A stretch of 64,000 nucleotides of DNA, from assembly GCA_027605045.1 (NCBI GenBank), contig JAQFWX010000005.1, forward strand, positions 1,488,001 to 1,552,000, in the 5' to 3' direction. The notes under the pieces were generated by a model. It had not been told where the DNA came from. It saw only the letters and a program-made list of their open reading frames with translations, and made no database searches. This DNA comes from Phallus indusiatus (lineage: Eukaryota; Basidiomycota; Agaricomycetes; Phallales; Phallaceae). Every line of letters begins with the position of its first letter. The stretch's first letter is position 1. A program made the position numbers and the translations under genes. Shown one piece after another: positions 11,706-23,217 of this stretch.

Positions 11706-12842
11706 TCAAGGTCTTTTGGAATTCCCTGACTCATCTTCACTCTTATTTTGTTCTTTATCCTCCTCTTCTCCCTTGTTTTCCCGCGCAAGCCGTTGTAACA
11801 AGACTCTTGTGCAATTCTGCAAATCCGATGCCTCATTGTTCAACGCGAGTCCGCATCCGGCCCACCGAATCTTACAGTTGGAATCAACAAGGTATACGTA
11901 TCCAATGTGTTTGTTGACCATTCCCATAGGTTCTCTGAGGTACTCCATATTCTGCCGAGATACAAGGTATGTTGACTGGTATTGTTTCGGTACTCGTGAA
12001 CGGATGGATGCAAGGAAAAGTGAGACGAGAAAGCCCTTTAATGGATTTTCTTGTAGATTAATCTGAAAAGATACAAAGATTCAGTTATTCCACATGGAGA
12101 AAGAGAAGCCTTGCACCTGGATAAAGCGGAATAAAGGATTGGACGAGTGTGCTTCTAAGGCGGGTGCCGTAAAAGAAACGGAATGTTCCTAGGAATAGTG
12201 TAAGAACAATAGTGTCACTACGTATTCACATACCTCTGATCTGATGGAAGTTAACATTGATACTATGGATATACGACCCGTACACAGATCGGTCGTGTGA
12301 GCGGTTTCTTGGGGTGTTAGAGCTACTCCCGAAACATCCGGATAATACAGAGCTTTCTATGGATGGATCAATGCATACGAAACGTGTGCGAAAAAGAATA
12401 CCAACGTCTTCACGGATGAGAGATTCCGGTGCTAACCACGTCTTTCCTTCGTGCATACGAAGAGCATTGTAATCTTGGAAGTATCCCTTCGAGGCCTCTT
12501 TCACGCTGTTCAGAATGTTCACCGAGATATGCTGAGCCATTTTGGGATTATCACTTACAGATGTCGTCTTTTTTGAACATGCTTGTCATAATTTAGTAAG
12601 TCGTCCTTTTTTTGCTGCCATGTTAAAGGTGCTGAGGTAGGTTTAGTCTCTACGCCAAGTGGTCGAGAGAGTCTCTCTAATTTGACCACATTCTCCTCAT
12701 CTTCGGAAGTCTCGGAAGAAGTAACAGAAGTATTTTGTTTAGAATCCACTTGATTCCATCTTTTTAAGAGAATGAGGTTGAAGCCATTCGGTCTAAGTGA
12801 AATGGACAGGGAATGGACATGATGTCTGCTCGCTAGGAGCAT
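11706..12842 (-). CDS. ATP10: Mitochondrial ATPase complex assembly factor ATP10
   Basis: Atp10 is a mitochondrial inner-membrane chaperone needed to assemble subunit 6 into the F0 sector of ATP synthase. The start chosen is the ATG at 12842, giving MLLASRHHVHSLSISLRPNG, a basic, serine-rich presequence. An upstream in-frame TTG exists but is unlikely to be used. Exons read QKKDDLLNYDKHVQKRRHL, DYNALRMHEGKTWLAPESLI, then (after an intron ending CATCCATAG) ALYYPDVSGVALTPQETAHT and TDLCTGRISIVSMLTSIRSE. The signature IGYVYLVDSNCKIRWAG lies near 11860-11910. The C-terminus is charged (GEEEDKEQNKSEDESG). It runs tandem with RPL28 on the same strand. Confidence 0.93.
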
Positions 12843-12990
12843 TGTTGTACAGTCACACACTTCAGTCACGTATGTTTTTTCCAACTGTCAGCTTGAAAGC
12901 CCTATTGTTTTGGTTTAGAATGATGGACATGTGTACATATAGCATTGGTCATGTCATAATGTAGGAGTATAGAATAAGGAGAACAGTGAA

Positions 12991-13656
12991 TCATGCAACA
13001 AGCTTGACAACACCGCCCGCTTCCTTGATTTTTGCTCTGAAGGTAGCCAATTAGTAAGAATTATTGTTCTTTGAAATTGACCGTAAACTTACTCTGCTCT
13101 AGCAGACACGAATCGGGCTTTGACAATGAACGGAATCGAAGGGAGACTGAAATAAAATCCTGTCTCCGCTACTTATGCCAAATTTAATAGGAAAACTCAC
13201 TGGCCGCTTCCGAGAACTTTTCCGTAGTTGTGTTGCACGGTATCGATGACAGGAACTACTTCCGAATCTGAGGTCAAACCCTTCTTCTGTTCTTCGGGGA
13301 CGAGGGTCCACAATTTGTCGACATTGATTATTGGTCTCCAGTGCGAGTTCCGTGTTAAGTGGAAGTGACGCATACCAACCTTACCGAAGTAACTAGACGC
13401 AAAAGTCAACTTTGCAGCCGTATTATACAAATGTTCAATCCGTACCCTGGATGGTATTTGTCCATATTCGTTCTGAAAGAGGAAAATTCGTTAGACGGTC
13501 TTGTTGTTACATGGAACGTCATATTGCTCACCTGTGGTGGTGTTGACCACCAGCAAGACCACGACCACCGGGGTGCTTCCGGTGTTTTCCTACACGACCG
13601 TGACCGGCAGAGACATGTCCTCTGTGTTTACGGGTTTTTGAGAATCGGGTGGGCAT
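12991..13656 (-). CDS. RPL28: 60S ribosomal protein uL15 (L28/L27a)
   Basis: Ribosomal protein uL15 of the large subunit, about 148 residues. The start at 13656 gives [20 protein letters not shown], then [20 protein letters not shown], the glycine/histidine-rich rRNA-binding N-terminus. It continues [54 protein letters not shown] and ends [13 protein letters not shown]. Three introns are visible (near 13036-13092, 13140-13197 and 13380-13540). The sequence just upstream of the ATG looks like a splice acceptor, so a 5' UTR intron is likely, as in many fungal ribosomal genes. Intact and typical. Confidence 0.97.
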
Positions 13657-14347
13657 TGTAGATGGGAGTCTGTTAAAAGTTCTATATTAGCTGGTCACAT
13701 CCACCGAATTAACATTGCATCCATCGCATTTCCATTTAGATATCTGCAGAAATGTACGGAATATGCGACTGGAAAGACCGCAAGGGGAATATCCCAATGC
13801 TTTTGATATGCATAATAGTGTGAATACTCACCTTGAGGATGTTGAAAACGGTGTCGGGCCCTTTTGCGAATGTTAGGTATTAGCGCTCGTAAGCCTTTGA
13901 GGCGGAGTTTCATCTTCCTCTCGCCAAACTTTTTTTTCATCGACTTTCTTTTCTTTCTGCAGTCACTGAGATTGACCGAAGCACTCACTAAGGTAAATTT
14001 CTTTTTTCCCTTCTTCTTGTTATATGATGGTTTTATATTTATTGTCTGTGAAACATTTTATGATCACAAACTACATTTTCTCTGAATCATGGTTTCATCT
14101 TCGTTGAATGTTTTTTCCAAATGCTGACGCGTCCTTTCTCAGGTCTCCTACTGCGAGGTAATTATCTTTTCAGTTTCTTCAGAGCATGCATGATTATATG
14201 TTTCTGTTTTTTAATCTGTCAATCCTCTGAGTGCTTTGCACGCTGGAGAGGAATGAAACTGCCACTATGGCGCTATGATCTTTTAAGACTGCAAGTTGGT
14301 TTACATAGATTAACACATTTTTTAGCTCTGGCTCTTTATAACGAGCT
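13657..14347. promoter_or_regulatory. Divergent promoter between RPL28 (-) and RPB11 (+), with possible 5' UTR intron
   Basis: About 690 bp separating two highly expressed divergent genes. On the minus strand a donor-like GTGAGT starts at 13988 and an acceptor TTTTAACAG ends at 13670, 13 bp before the RPL28 ATG, consistent with an RPL28 leader intron of about 320 nt. Nothing coding is evident. Confidence 0.45.
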
Positions 14348-14910
14348 ATGAATGCTCCTAACCGTCATGATTTGTTTGTGCTGGAGGATGGTGAAAAAGG
14401 GTATGGCGCGCATTCTAGTTCATCTAATGCTCATGTTACTTATTCATTCAACCTATATCTATCAGAATTGAAGTAATAGAAGACACCAAGATACCGAACG
14501 CAGCTACTTTTAAAGTCATTAAGCAAGACCACACGTTGGCAAACATGCTCCGCGCGTATGTTTTGTGTCCGTCAAACTCTGATCATTGCTGATTTTCTAA
14601 TTTTAGTCAACTTCTCGCCACACCTTCCATATTATTCGCCGGGTACAAAGTACCTCATCCCCTTGAACCACATTTCATTCTCAAGGTGCAGACGGATGGA
14701 TCTATCACACCCGCTGAAGCGGTTGAACAAGCTGGCAATGCGCTGCTCAAACTTATCAGTGATCTACAAGCCAAGTTCAAGGCAGAATTTGCTTACAAAG
14801 ATGTCGAAGGTGTTGATGGTGTCGTCGAGGATCCTTATGGCACGCTCCCGAGTGGTATGGCCACTTCGGCTTGGGGCTCTAGTGCTAGAGACTATGCCGA
14901 TTATTCTTGA
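14348..14910 (+). CDS. RPB11: RNA polymerase II subunit RPB11
   Basis: Rpb11 is the Pol II subunit that pairs with Rpb3, equivalent to one bacterial alpha subunit. The start at 14348 gives MNAPNRHDLFVLEDGEKG, spliced to IEVIEDTKIPNAATFKVIKQ, DHTLANMLRA, QLLATPSILFAGYKVPHPLE and PHFILKVQTDG, the typical dimerisation domain. EQAGNALLKLISDLQAKFKA is the C-terminal helix. The protein extends past the yeast length with VEDPYGTLPSGMATSAWGSS and ends RDYADYS. Introns lie near 14399-14467 and 14554-14606. Intact and typical. Confidence 0.97.
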
Positions 14911-15376
14911 GGATTTGGTTTTTACGTTTGTGGCGTGTTTATAATATGATATCAATCAATTGTATTTTTATCTCTTCGAAATATAAATTGTATCGTTAAT
15001 AGTTCGTTTTGTGCATGTAGATGATGTATGTAGGTCCACCTTTTGATACATATTTGCTGCGGACGTATCGGCTATTTTAGTTTTATTTTAGGCACGACCA
15101 ATGTGAAACTAAACCTACCACGAAAGGGGATGAAAAACGCCACGCAATGGCGCCAGCCTAATTATTACTCCCATAAGATGAGCTTCGAAATACTTCGCAG
15201 TCCAATCGGAGACACTAATATCATCTTTCGCGTCGTTGACTCGGCATTGAATTTTTTCTCATTCGACTGGCTTCCCAAGAACATCATGATTTTCGGCATG
15301 TGAGATATCTTTAAACGATTACTCTGGAGACTGGTGACGCTATAGGGGGTCTCCTCCCAGCTTAACATAACCCACC
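14911..15376. other. Intergenic region between RPB11 and cytochrome P450
   Basis: About 470 bp holding the RPB11 3' UTR and P450 promoter. No supported gene. Antiparallel ORFs near 15165-15437 lack any family signal. Confidence 0.5.
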
Positions 15377-17910
15377 ATGCCACTTTTTCCCCAGTCATTT
15401 GTGGATTTTTTTCCAAGCAGTTTAACCTACAAATCACTAATTAGTGGTATCGTGGCTCTAACGGTGCTCAATATTTCCTTCAAATCATGGAAAGCTTTGG
15501 AGAAAATTGGGTATCATTTCTTTCGCAATGTCACCCTTCGTTCCCCTCTCATCTTAATTTTTTAGATTCGAGCCAGGGTTTCGTACCATTATTGGCCCCG
15601 ATTCAATTTTGTGTGACGTGCGTCGTCAAATTCGTGAATTGTTCGACAACGCATTATCGAGATATATAGCTTATGGGAGGACATATTCCATATATTTGCA
15701 ATGGGAGATCGATAACAATGAAGTTCAAGTACAAACGTGAGCTGGTAAATTTGATACGTAAACATGAACATACTTTGAATCCACGCACGTTTTATCTAGC
15801 CTTTGAAAAATTGAAGAGAGACATTGCATCCCATGTCAGCACTAGCCGCTTAACAGATGTTTCTTGGAATTGAAATTTTAGCCCAACAGTTTCAGATCTA
15901 CCCCGCAGTTCACTCATTTTTTTATGTTTCGGATCCTTATGCCATCAAGGTTAGTGTAATAATAATATTTTCAGCCACCATTCACTCACTCACATACTCG
16001 GCCAGGAAATAACATCTAATCGTGCTCGCTTTCCCAAATATACCTCGACTTACAAGGTGTTGGAGTATTTTGGTTCTAATATTCTCACTACCGAACATGA
16101 ACAATGGAAACATCAAAGGAAACTGACATCGCCGACATTCTCCGAGGTGAGATATACCATTAAAAGTTGAGAAGTTTCACTTCAAAAGATGAAATTTACC
16201 GACAGAAAAACAATCGGCTTGTGTGGGAGGAGACTGTCCGCATAGTTCAAGACATGTTTGACAACTGGGGTCGCGAGAATAAAGAGGTGCCTACTGACCA
16301 TTGTTTAGGAATTACTCTGCCGGTACGTGAACAACTACGATGCGCTTATAAACCTGGTAGTTAAAAATAAATATCAGATTACGCTGATGGTAATCAGTGG
16401 CGCAGGTTTTATTGTTTCATTTTCTCAATTTCCATTAGTCTCGCTAAACTTCTGTATTAGGATTTGGCCGTCGGATACCGTGGGCAGAAGATAAAAGTAT
16501 CCCTGCGGGACATACGATGTCTTTCAAAGACGCCTTACAACGTGTTTCTAGCCATATGATCCTTATTTTTGTATTACCCAAACTATTCTTCTCGTTGACG
16601 AAGAAGCTGCGAATTGCCTATCAAGCCAAGGACGAATTGCTTGTGAGTTTTATTCGACTCATAAGAATATGAACTAATATCGAAACTTGTAGGTATATAT
16701 GAAAGAAATGATTGAGCAACGCCGGGAGAACCTTTCAGAAGAACGATATGATCTCTTTAGTGCTCTCTTAAAAGCGAACGAATTTAGCACCAAAGAAGAA
16801 GGCAAACTAACAGAAAGCGAGTTATTGGGAAATATCTTTATATTTCTTTTGGCGGGTCATGAAGTTTGTGTTCTAGTCTTCGTCGTTTTCTGTTCCAACT
16901 GGAATCAATTTACAGACAACTGCACATACTTTGTGTTTTACCCTTGGTTTACTAGCACTCGAACAGGAAGAACAAGAAAAGCTGTATCAGCACATTGTAT
17001 CGATTCTTGGTCCCGATAGAGACATACCGGTATGAACGTTCACTATCTCAACGTATATTGATGTTCAATAAAAGGCTCCAGTATTATGAAGAATTCAATA
17101 CATTAACGTATGTAATGGCGGTTATTAATGAATCCCTACGATTATTCCCTCCTGTGCGCAAAATCTGAAACGTAGATACTCAAATACTGATCGAAAATCA
17201 GGTTAATATCGTTCCTAAAGAAACGGCGGAGGATGTGCTCCTTCCCATAGCTTCATCTGACGGTAAAATTGAATCGCTTGCTGTACGAAAAGAGACGCCT
17301 CTCTTTATTAATGTCGTCGGTCTTCATTACAACAGTGGGTTTCATCATTTCTCACGCGCATATATACGGTTTACACGGGAAGCTAGCCCGATACTGGGAC
17401 GCGCCTGAAACATATAACCCTTCTAGGTTCTTAGGGGAATATAATAGGGATGCTTTTATACCATTTTCAGCAGGTATGTGGATTGTTATGTAGAGCTTGA
17501 CTTTAGATACGAACTTCATCTTATAGGTGCTCGAGCTTGTATAGGCCGGGGGTAAGTCTTGATTAGGACCTTTCCTGTATTCTCAATCTTATGTTAACGG
17601 CATGGATTAGGTTTGGTGAAACCGAAGTAGGTTTCAAGAATTACATTTATTTGACATCAACCTGATGAATTTTTTATATAAGATGGTTGCAGCACTTACC
17701 ATGATTATTCGAAAGTACAAAGTAGAGGTAAAAAACCCTGAGCTTTACGCTGGAATGAGTAAACTGGAACAGCGAGCAAAGCTGTTGGCTAATAAACCGG
17801 GGTTAACTCTAACGTGAGCATATTCTCATGACTGGCAGTAGACATATATTCTGACTCTTTCCCTTAGTCCTCTCAGTGTTCCTCTTGTTTTCAAGAAAAG
17901 AACGCTATGA
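15377..17910 (+). CDS. Cytochrome P450 monooxygenase (ER-anchored, CYP4-like clan)
   Basis: A microsomal haem-thiolate monooxygenase of about 550 residues. The start at 15377 gives MPLFPQSFVDFF and a membrane anchor (SGIVALTVLNISFKSW). Exons join to SFFYVSDPYAIKEITSNRAR, FPKYTSTYKVLEYFGSNILT and EHEQWKHQRKLTSPTFSE, the typical B/C-helix region. The I helix reads FLLAGHETTAHTLCFTLG, the ExxR helix NESLRLFPPV, and the haem loop FIPFSAGARACIGRGFGETE with the cysteine ligand. The end is LVFKKRTL. About ten introns. The first 150 residues (15580-15890) are less certainly spliced. All signature motifs are present, so the enzyme is probably functional; the substrate is unknown and there is no biosynthetic cluster around it. 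Confidence 0.92.
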
Positions 17911-18880
17911 TATTATCACTCTCTACAGTTTGTCACCGTGGATTATTGGCCGATTATCGAAGTCCGGAACCTAATTCGCACTCAAATTTGTATATACTAC
18001 TTTGACTAACGCTTTCATGACCGCGATCATGAAGGGTTCAATTAAACCAAGTTATTGTCTCAGGTATCTGTGTTTTGTCAACAAATACTTGCTTGCAAAA
18101 ACACAGCCTGCACAGCAACAACGTTATCGCTCAAGATCCCTTACAAATAATACAATAATAGACTGGACGAATAAATGAATCAAACGAGATCACTCACTGA
18201 CAACGTTGATCATGATCCTGCGAAATATACGTCAGCTCAATCACCGTCTCTATGCCCACTAACAACGCATGATTTTTACCTAGCGCGACCGTTCCGCAAT
18301 CATGATAGATCTAAATACCTGATAATCAGCCCAAATGATTGACTCAGCTGGAGGTTGCGAAGAAATCTGGCTTAAATTGATGTCCTCTGAGGTGTCAAAC
18401 TGGTGAGGGGGGAATCCGGAAGAATAATATTCCGACGTTCCAGGGCAGTATTGATATGAGTACTATTATATTTAACTCGCAGTGATTTGATGTTATCAGC
18501 GGAAGTGCCCAGTTTCCGAATGAAATTTATGATTATGAACTCGATCAAAGGGTTATATACGACATCTGGGCGTAGCGACATAATTGAGTTATAACTTGGA
18601 TTTGGTCACAAAGATGACAAAGTTACCTCCATCTCATGTTGCATATATACATGTTTAAGTAGAGCTTGAAATCTGCTTTTCCTGTTTGAGACTGAAATTT
18701 AATTTTTGCACCTCATTAGAATGAACGAACCATGGGGCTGCGCCGCTATGAACTGTTCAACAGATTCACATCATCACAGCATTGAGAAAAGAATGACTGT
18801 AGTCAAATTAATACAAGTACATAAACCAAATTGTTTGAACCCCCAAGTCTGTCACCAAGTCTGTCATCAAGTAAATGGAA
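17911..18880. other. Convergent intergenic region between P450 and 7TM gene
   Basis: About 970 bp. It holds the two 3' UTRs and, on the minus strand at 18194-18582, the small apparently frameshifted gene listed separately. A 12-bp near-duplication, GTCTGTCACCAA / GTCTGTCATCAA, lies at 18848-18870. Confidence 0.5.
18194..18582 (-). pseudogene. Possible small gene or gene remnant with a frameshift
   Basis: I do not recognise this. The ATG at 18582 opens MSLRPDVVYNPLIEFIIINF and reads to NTALERRNIILPDSP. The frame is then lost at a run of six C (minus strand, about 18405-18412). The frame one base over continues with composition that looks coding, PPHQFDTSEDINLSQISSQP then ESIIWADYQ. That piece meets a GT donor (GTATTTAG), a CTGAC branch-like site and acceptor TTTCGCAG, and ends DHDQRCQ and stop at 18194. 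One extra C in the run would give a single ORF of about 100 codons. It may be a decayed gene, a sequencing error or chance. Confidence 0.35.
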
Positions 18881-21018
18881 CTAGAACATTTCTTTCTGCT
18901 TGGAACTAGAGATAGCAATGTCGACATCATCAACAACTTCGGCGTCGGCATCAAGTCCTGAATCCAAGCTGTAGACGGAAACGCCGCGCCTTCGGAACAC
19001 GGCAAGACTTGTTACCATATCCTGCAATGAAGTTATAAATAGAGATACATAATTTGATGAGGGTTTGGAAGTTACGTACGCTGGTTAACCCTAAAACTAA
19101 CGCTCCCATGAGGGGAACTATTCTTCGTGTTAACAGCGTTTTTCAGATGAATGTATTGCAAAAGTGCTTACTAGCGGCTTGAAGCATGTCAACCCACACA
19201 GGGAGACTAAAGTTCACCGAGAGGGAGTCTCCTATCCCTGCCGAATCTATATTAGGGGGTATACGAAGAACAGTTCCATCCGCTCTAATAAACAGAACAG
19301 TTGGATAAGGAATTATTCATCTTGTGCAAGAATTGAACTGAAGAGTCTGACTCACACGGCAACCACAATCCTGTATATGCTGAAAACCACCACCCGAATT
19401 AAGAGAGAGGGCGAAACGGCACTTCTAGTCTTCGTGTGCCGGAATGACCACCAGTGCCTGTAAAGGATGAATATAATGTGCGCTTTCGATGTTGAATCTT
19501 GTTAGAATGATGTCGAAAAAAGAAAGAAAGGAATGTGTGTACCATCAAAACCCATAGTTATAATGAGAAAGAGAAGTGTGATGCCGTATACAGATCGAAT
19601 GCTGAGAGTCAAGTATTATGAACAAACCTGACGGGTCCAGAAACGTGGGACTCACAAAGCTTTCGGACTCACAACCGTACAGTAGAAATAGGTGGGGATT
19701 ACTTTTTGCAGAGCTGTGTCTTGTACGTCGATTTGTTTTATTCCTACCTGAAACCAAAAATTAAATGGGTCCTAGCATAAGTCTGATACAAACTCACGAA
19801 TACGGAGGCTAAAGCAAACGCCACGAAAAATACGTAGGGAACGATGAGAAGCTAAACTCGGTTATATTGGCGACAAGCTTTCATATAATGAAGCCACACA
19901 CTACTGCATTGATCCAACAATAGCCGCCAATCCTTTTCGAATAACAAGGTTCGTTTCCACGTATCACCTCTCTTAATCCAAGCCAGAGCTGATTAAAAAA
20001 AATTAGTCAGAATAGTAATATGATTTTCACTTTTGATTTACCCGAATGATTAGAGCTAGTGTTGAACAAGCAGTCATAACCTGAGCGCCTTCAGTTAACG
20101 CCGCTTGTGCCAAACAAACGTTCGGTTCAACTTCTCCTAACGAGTTGACGATGGTGTTGCCTGTCATTCCACGATACAGTCTGAAAATTTTACTTTAAGA
20201 TTTCTACACTGAGTGACACGACTTCAGGCGTACAGAAGCGAGAATACAACGCTTGAAAAGATCCAGGTTATACAGAAGTTCAAGAAAGTTGGGTCGCGGC
20301 GGACTCGGCGGGAGAAAACGGCGAATGTAAGGACTATCGGAAGACCAATATGACCACCAACTATTTGGAGAGCGAGAAACGCAACTTGATTACGTCTTAA
20401 TTCTTTGTAAAAGGAAGATGAGAGTTAATACACAACTGATCAATCAAAAAAGTTTACCTGAACTTTCACGATCGTATTCCTGCACCAAAATCTCTGCGGA
20501 GTGTGAGAGGTTGAGCGTAAAATTTACCGGGTACCCTTCTCTTTCACATTGGTCAACCTCGGCTACGACGATGATTTCAGTAATGAATAACTTGACCGTA
20601 AATAACTCGTACCATCCAACAGAAATTGCACAAGCGCCTGATCCTCTGCATTGGAAGAATAGCATAAGAGACAACCACCTTGAGCCTCAACGTATGTTGT
20701 ACTGCAACCGCAGTGCGGTTGGTTGCAGTTGTTATCAATGTTATTAAAGTTTGTGCATGTAAGATTACACTTCGTAATGATCAAAGTTAGATGAAGAAGA
20801 AAGCTAGTCTTTTCGAAACTTACAGCAGGGGAAAGGGTAGTATTTCCCAGATCATACTGCCTTCTTGTCAATAAGGTGGCAGAAGAAACCGTTGCATGGG
20901 GTTGTTGTGCGAATACTACAGGTATTTGGACTGAGCTTCTTTTTCGCGGATTGTTTGATAACTCACTTTGGTGACTGGAAATTAATAAAACAATTATGAA
21001 AGGTAAAAATGGAAACAT
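18881..21018 (-). CDS. Orphan seven-transmembrane protein with Cys-rich N-terminal region
   Basis: A predicted plasma-membrane 7TM protein of a basidiomycete family with no assigned ligand. The start at 21018 gives MFPFLPFIIVLLISSH, a signal peptide. An extracellular part contains a Cys-rich segment (CNLTCTNFNNIDNNC, PHCGC, GGCLLC). Spliced helices follow: FLALQIVGGHIGLPIVLTFA, then SRRVRRDPTFLNFCITWIFS (TM1-2 region), EPNVCLAQAALTEGAQVMTA (TM3), TLALIIRLWLGLREVI, LLIVPYVFFVAFALASVF (TM5) and FLIITMGFDG. The cytosolic tail runs MVTSLAVFRRRGVSVYSLDS to a stop at 18881, with SSSKQKEMF last. About a dozen short exons. It shares the RRDPxxxNFxxTWI motif with the gene at 31600-33164. Exon borders between 20420 and 20640 are unresolved. 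Confidence 0.8.
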
Positions 21019-22143
21019 GTTGTCGGACCAGCGACAAATGAAGAAAAAAGGCAGAGAGGATAGAAAACGAGGACTCAACTGCAGAAGAACTCAGTTGAGA
21101 GATACGTCAGATTTAAATAGCCCGCCGTTTCCCACAGCGCCTGACAAGGTGATGAGACTAGAAGCATAGCGAATCCTAGAACACGAGAACCGACCTTTTA
21201 TATATTCCTATACAAGCTAATCACGATCTTGTTGCCAACACACCAGATCAAATTCGAAATACCTAGTTCTGCGCCTACTACCTAGTGTCATTGTGGAATC
21301 TCCAATAGGAATTCGGTTATAGCGGGTGACTGGTCCTTGGCTTTATTTTTTTTTATTCAGTACCGGTTAGCTTTTTTTCTGGAAAGCGTACGACAAGACT
21401 TCTGTTGGGAGTCGCCGCCAACTATCGTGTTACAATGCTGGAAAGAGAAATTACCAAGTCGAATCTGGGCGTGGGTTACATTTTCGAATTTGGTTGGTCA
21501 CATCTTTCAGTGAAAATTGCAAAAAGATGCGCAATTCGGTTGCACAGCACCGATGCATTGAGAGCTTTATGTATGTATTAGTAGGTTTTAGCTGGTTGTC
21601 AGGGAAGCGCGAGAGAAAATAAACGGTGCTTGAACAAAACTTGTGAGAGTCAGCATGTATATCTCTAAGATTTCAAGTGTTATTCAAATAGTGCCGCTAG
21701 ATGCTGGATCATATAGCTTCGAAAATATATTTCAACATCTTTTCAGGTTCGTGACAGGTTTGATCTTAGTGACCGAGAATTAATTAAACTTCTGGAATAA
21801 AAGCATCTTGCTGTGGACACGCACCTATCCAGAAGGTCCGTGCCTTAACAAGTATCTGTCCTCTCGCTCCAGGCACGTCGAGGACACATTCTCCCCTTGT
21901 ATTTCGTGCACTTTGTCACAGTGGACCCAGAGGTGGCACGATGCCGATGGCGTCAATGTCACGTGCATGTGTTCACGTGACCGACGCGATTTTTGGTTGA
22001 AAGCGAGCGTAACTCCGACCTTGGCTATATAACTCGCAGCTTTGCTCTCCTCCTCGACCACACTTATTACCTGCCCTGCACTCTCGGGTATCACCTCAGC
22101 GACAACCTCAGTTACTGCATCCACTCCTCTGATATCTATCTCA
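21019..22143. promoter_or_regulatory. Divergent promoter region, 7TM gene (-) / KEN-box gene (+)
   Basis: About 1.1 kb with no supported gene. A TATA box for the plus gene is listed separately. An AT-rich stretch near 21190-21210 could serve the 7TM gene. CACGTGAC-type E-box steps occur at about 21960-21980. Confidence 0.45.
22026..22032 (+). promoter_or_regulatory. TATA box of the KEN-box protein gene
   Basis: TATATAA sits 112 bp before the ATG at 22144, followed by a pyrimidine-rich leader typical of fungal promoters. Confidence 0.5.
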
Positions 22144-22823
22144 ATGGTTGCCTCCACATTTACCGTCTTCGTCGACACCGCTACCCCTCAGCAAGCGTCA
22201 TCCTCTGTTCCATCCAAACCAATGGGCAAACTCCAACGCGTTCATCAACTCTCCGACGCGCCTCCGAAGGAAAACATCAACCCTCTCACCGGGGAGTTAT
22301 GCCAACCACCCTCTAAGAAGCGTAAACCATCCACATCCTCCGTTCTCACCTGCAAAACCATCGCGTCATCTTCCAAGTCCACGCTGAAATATTCCAAGCC
22401 GTCATCCGGAAAAGACAGGAAAGATAAGGGGAAGAAGAGGAAGCTCATCGTGTTGGATGCTCCTGATGAAAACCAAGAGCACGAGTTCGATTCTGCAGTC
22501 TCCTCGATTACCCTGCTTGGCAACCGCAAAGCCTACGAATTTACAGTCATGCCATTAGCAGATGTGACACAAGCTTATGATGAAAGCGAGGCTTTTCGTC
22601 CTTTCGACATCAGCGATACCATCAAAAATGAAGTAGCCCAGACGAAGAGCGTCGTCACTCTCGTCGAAGACAGTAGTGCATCCGAAGTGGTATGTCATCC
22701 TCCTTCATTTGCCCGAGCAGTAATATTAAAAAAGTCCTCTTTCAGAAACCTGAAACGGAAACTATCACATCCCAGGAAGTAGTCGATCCGCATCCGGCAC
22801 AAGTTGACGAGGTGGATGCGTGA
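22144..22823 (+). CDS. Disordered nuclear protein with KEN box
   Basis: A protein of about 210 residues that I do not recognise. The start at 22144 gives MVASTFTVFVDTATPQQASS. It is Ser/Thr/Lys-rich and largely disordered. PPKENINPLTGE contains a KEN degron, the signal read by the anaphase-promoting complex. PSKKRKPSTSS and DRKDKGKKRKLIVLD look like nuclear localisation signals. The one intron (about 22690-22745, GTATGTC to TTTCAG) joins SSASEV to KPETETITSQEV, and the protein ends AQVDEVDA. A cell-cycle-regulated nuclear role is only inferred from the KEN box and basic clusters. Confidence 0.75.
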
Positions 22824-23217
22824 CCAAATTTAAAGCATCGCAACACAACTTTGTTTCTTTTGGAGCACGGCTCAGTCAAGTCCTTTGCGAAGCCATCCCT
22901 TCAATTTCGCATGTGAAACATTTGGATATTGTTTACAATACCACCATTAATCAGCACAAGTTCGGCATTATTCCACACATCATCCACCCATATCACATCG
23001 CGCCTGTTCATATTCTCCTTCATACTCATCCCTTTTTTTTATTATTACTCTTATTCACGCACTTGTTTGAACTTTTGCTTAATCCCATGTTCTCTTCGCA
23101 TTGGCACCAACAAAGTCTGTATTTTATAAATAATTGAAATAAATCCTCTTCTACTCTAGTCTGCTCCGAAATTAAGTAAAGTATGATATAGAATGAATTA
23201 ATGTCGAATAAATTAGT
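22824..23217. other. Convergent 3' region between KEN-box gene and TLG1
   Basis: About 390 bp, T-rich, with probable 3' UTRs of both genes. No gene seen. Confidence 0.5.

Noticed and set aside
13695..13988. Basic minus-strand ORF upstream of RPL28
   Set aside because: It begins at a GTGAGT that looks like a donor and lacks an ATG; more likely it is the RPL28 5' UTR intron.
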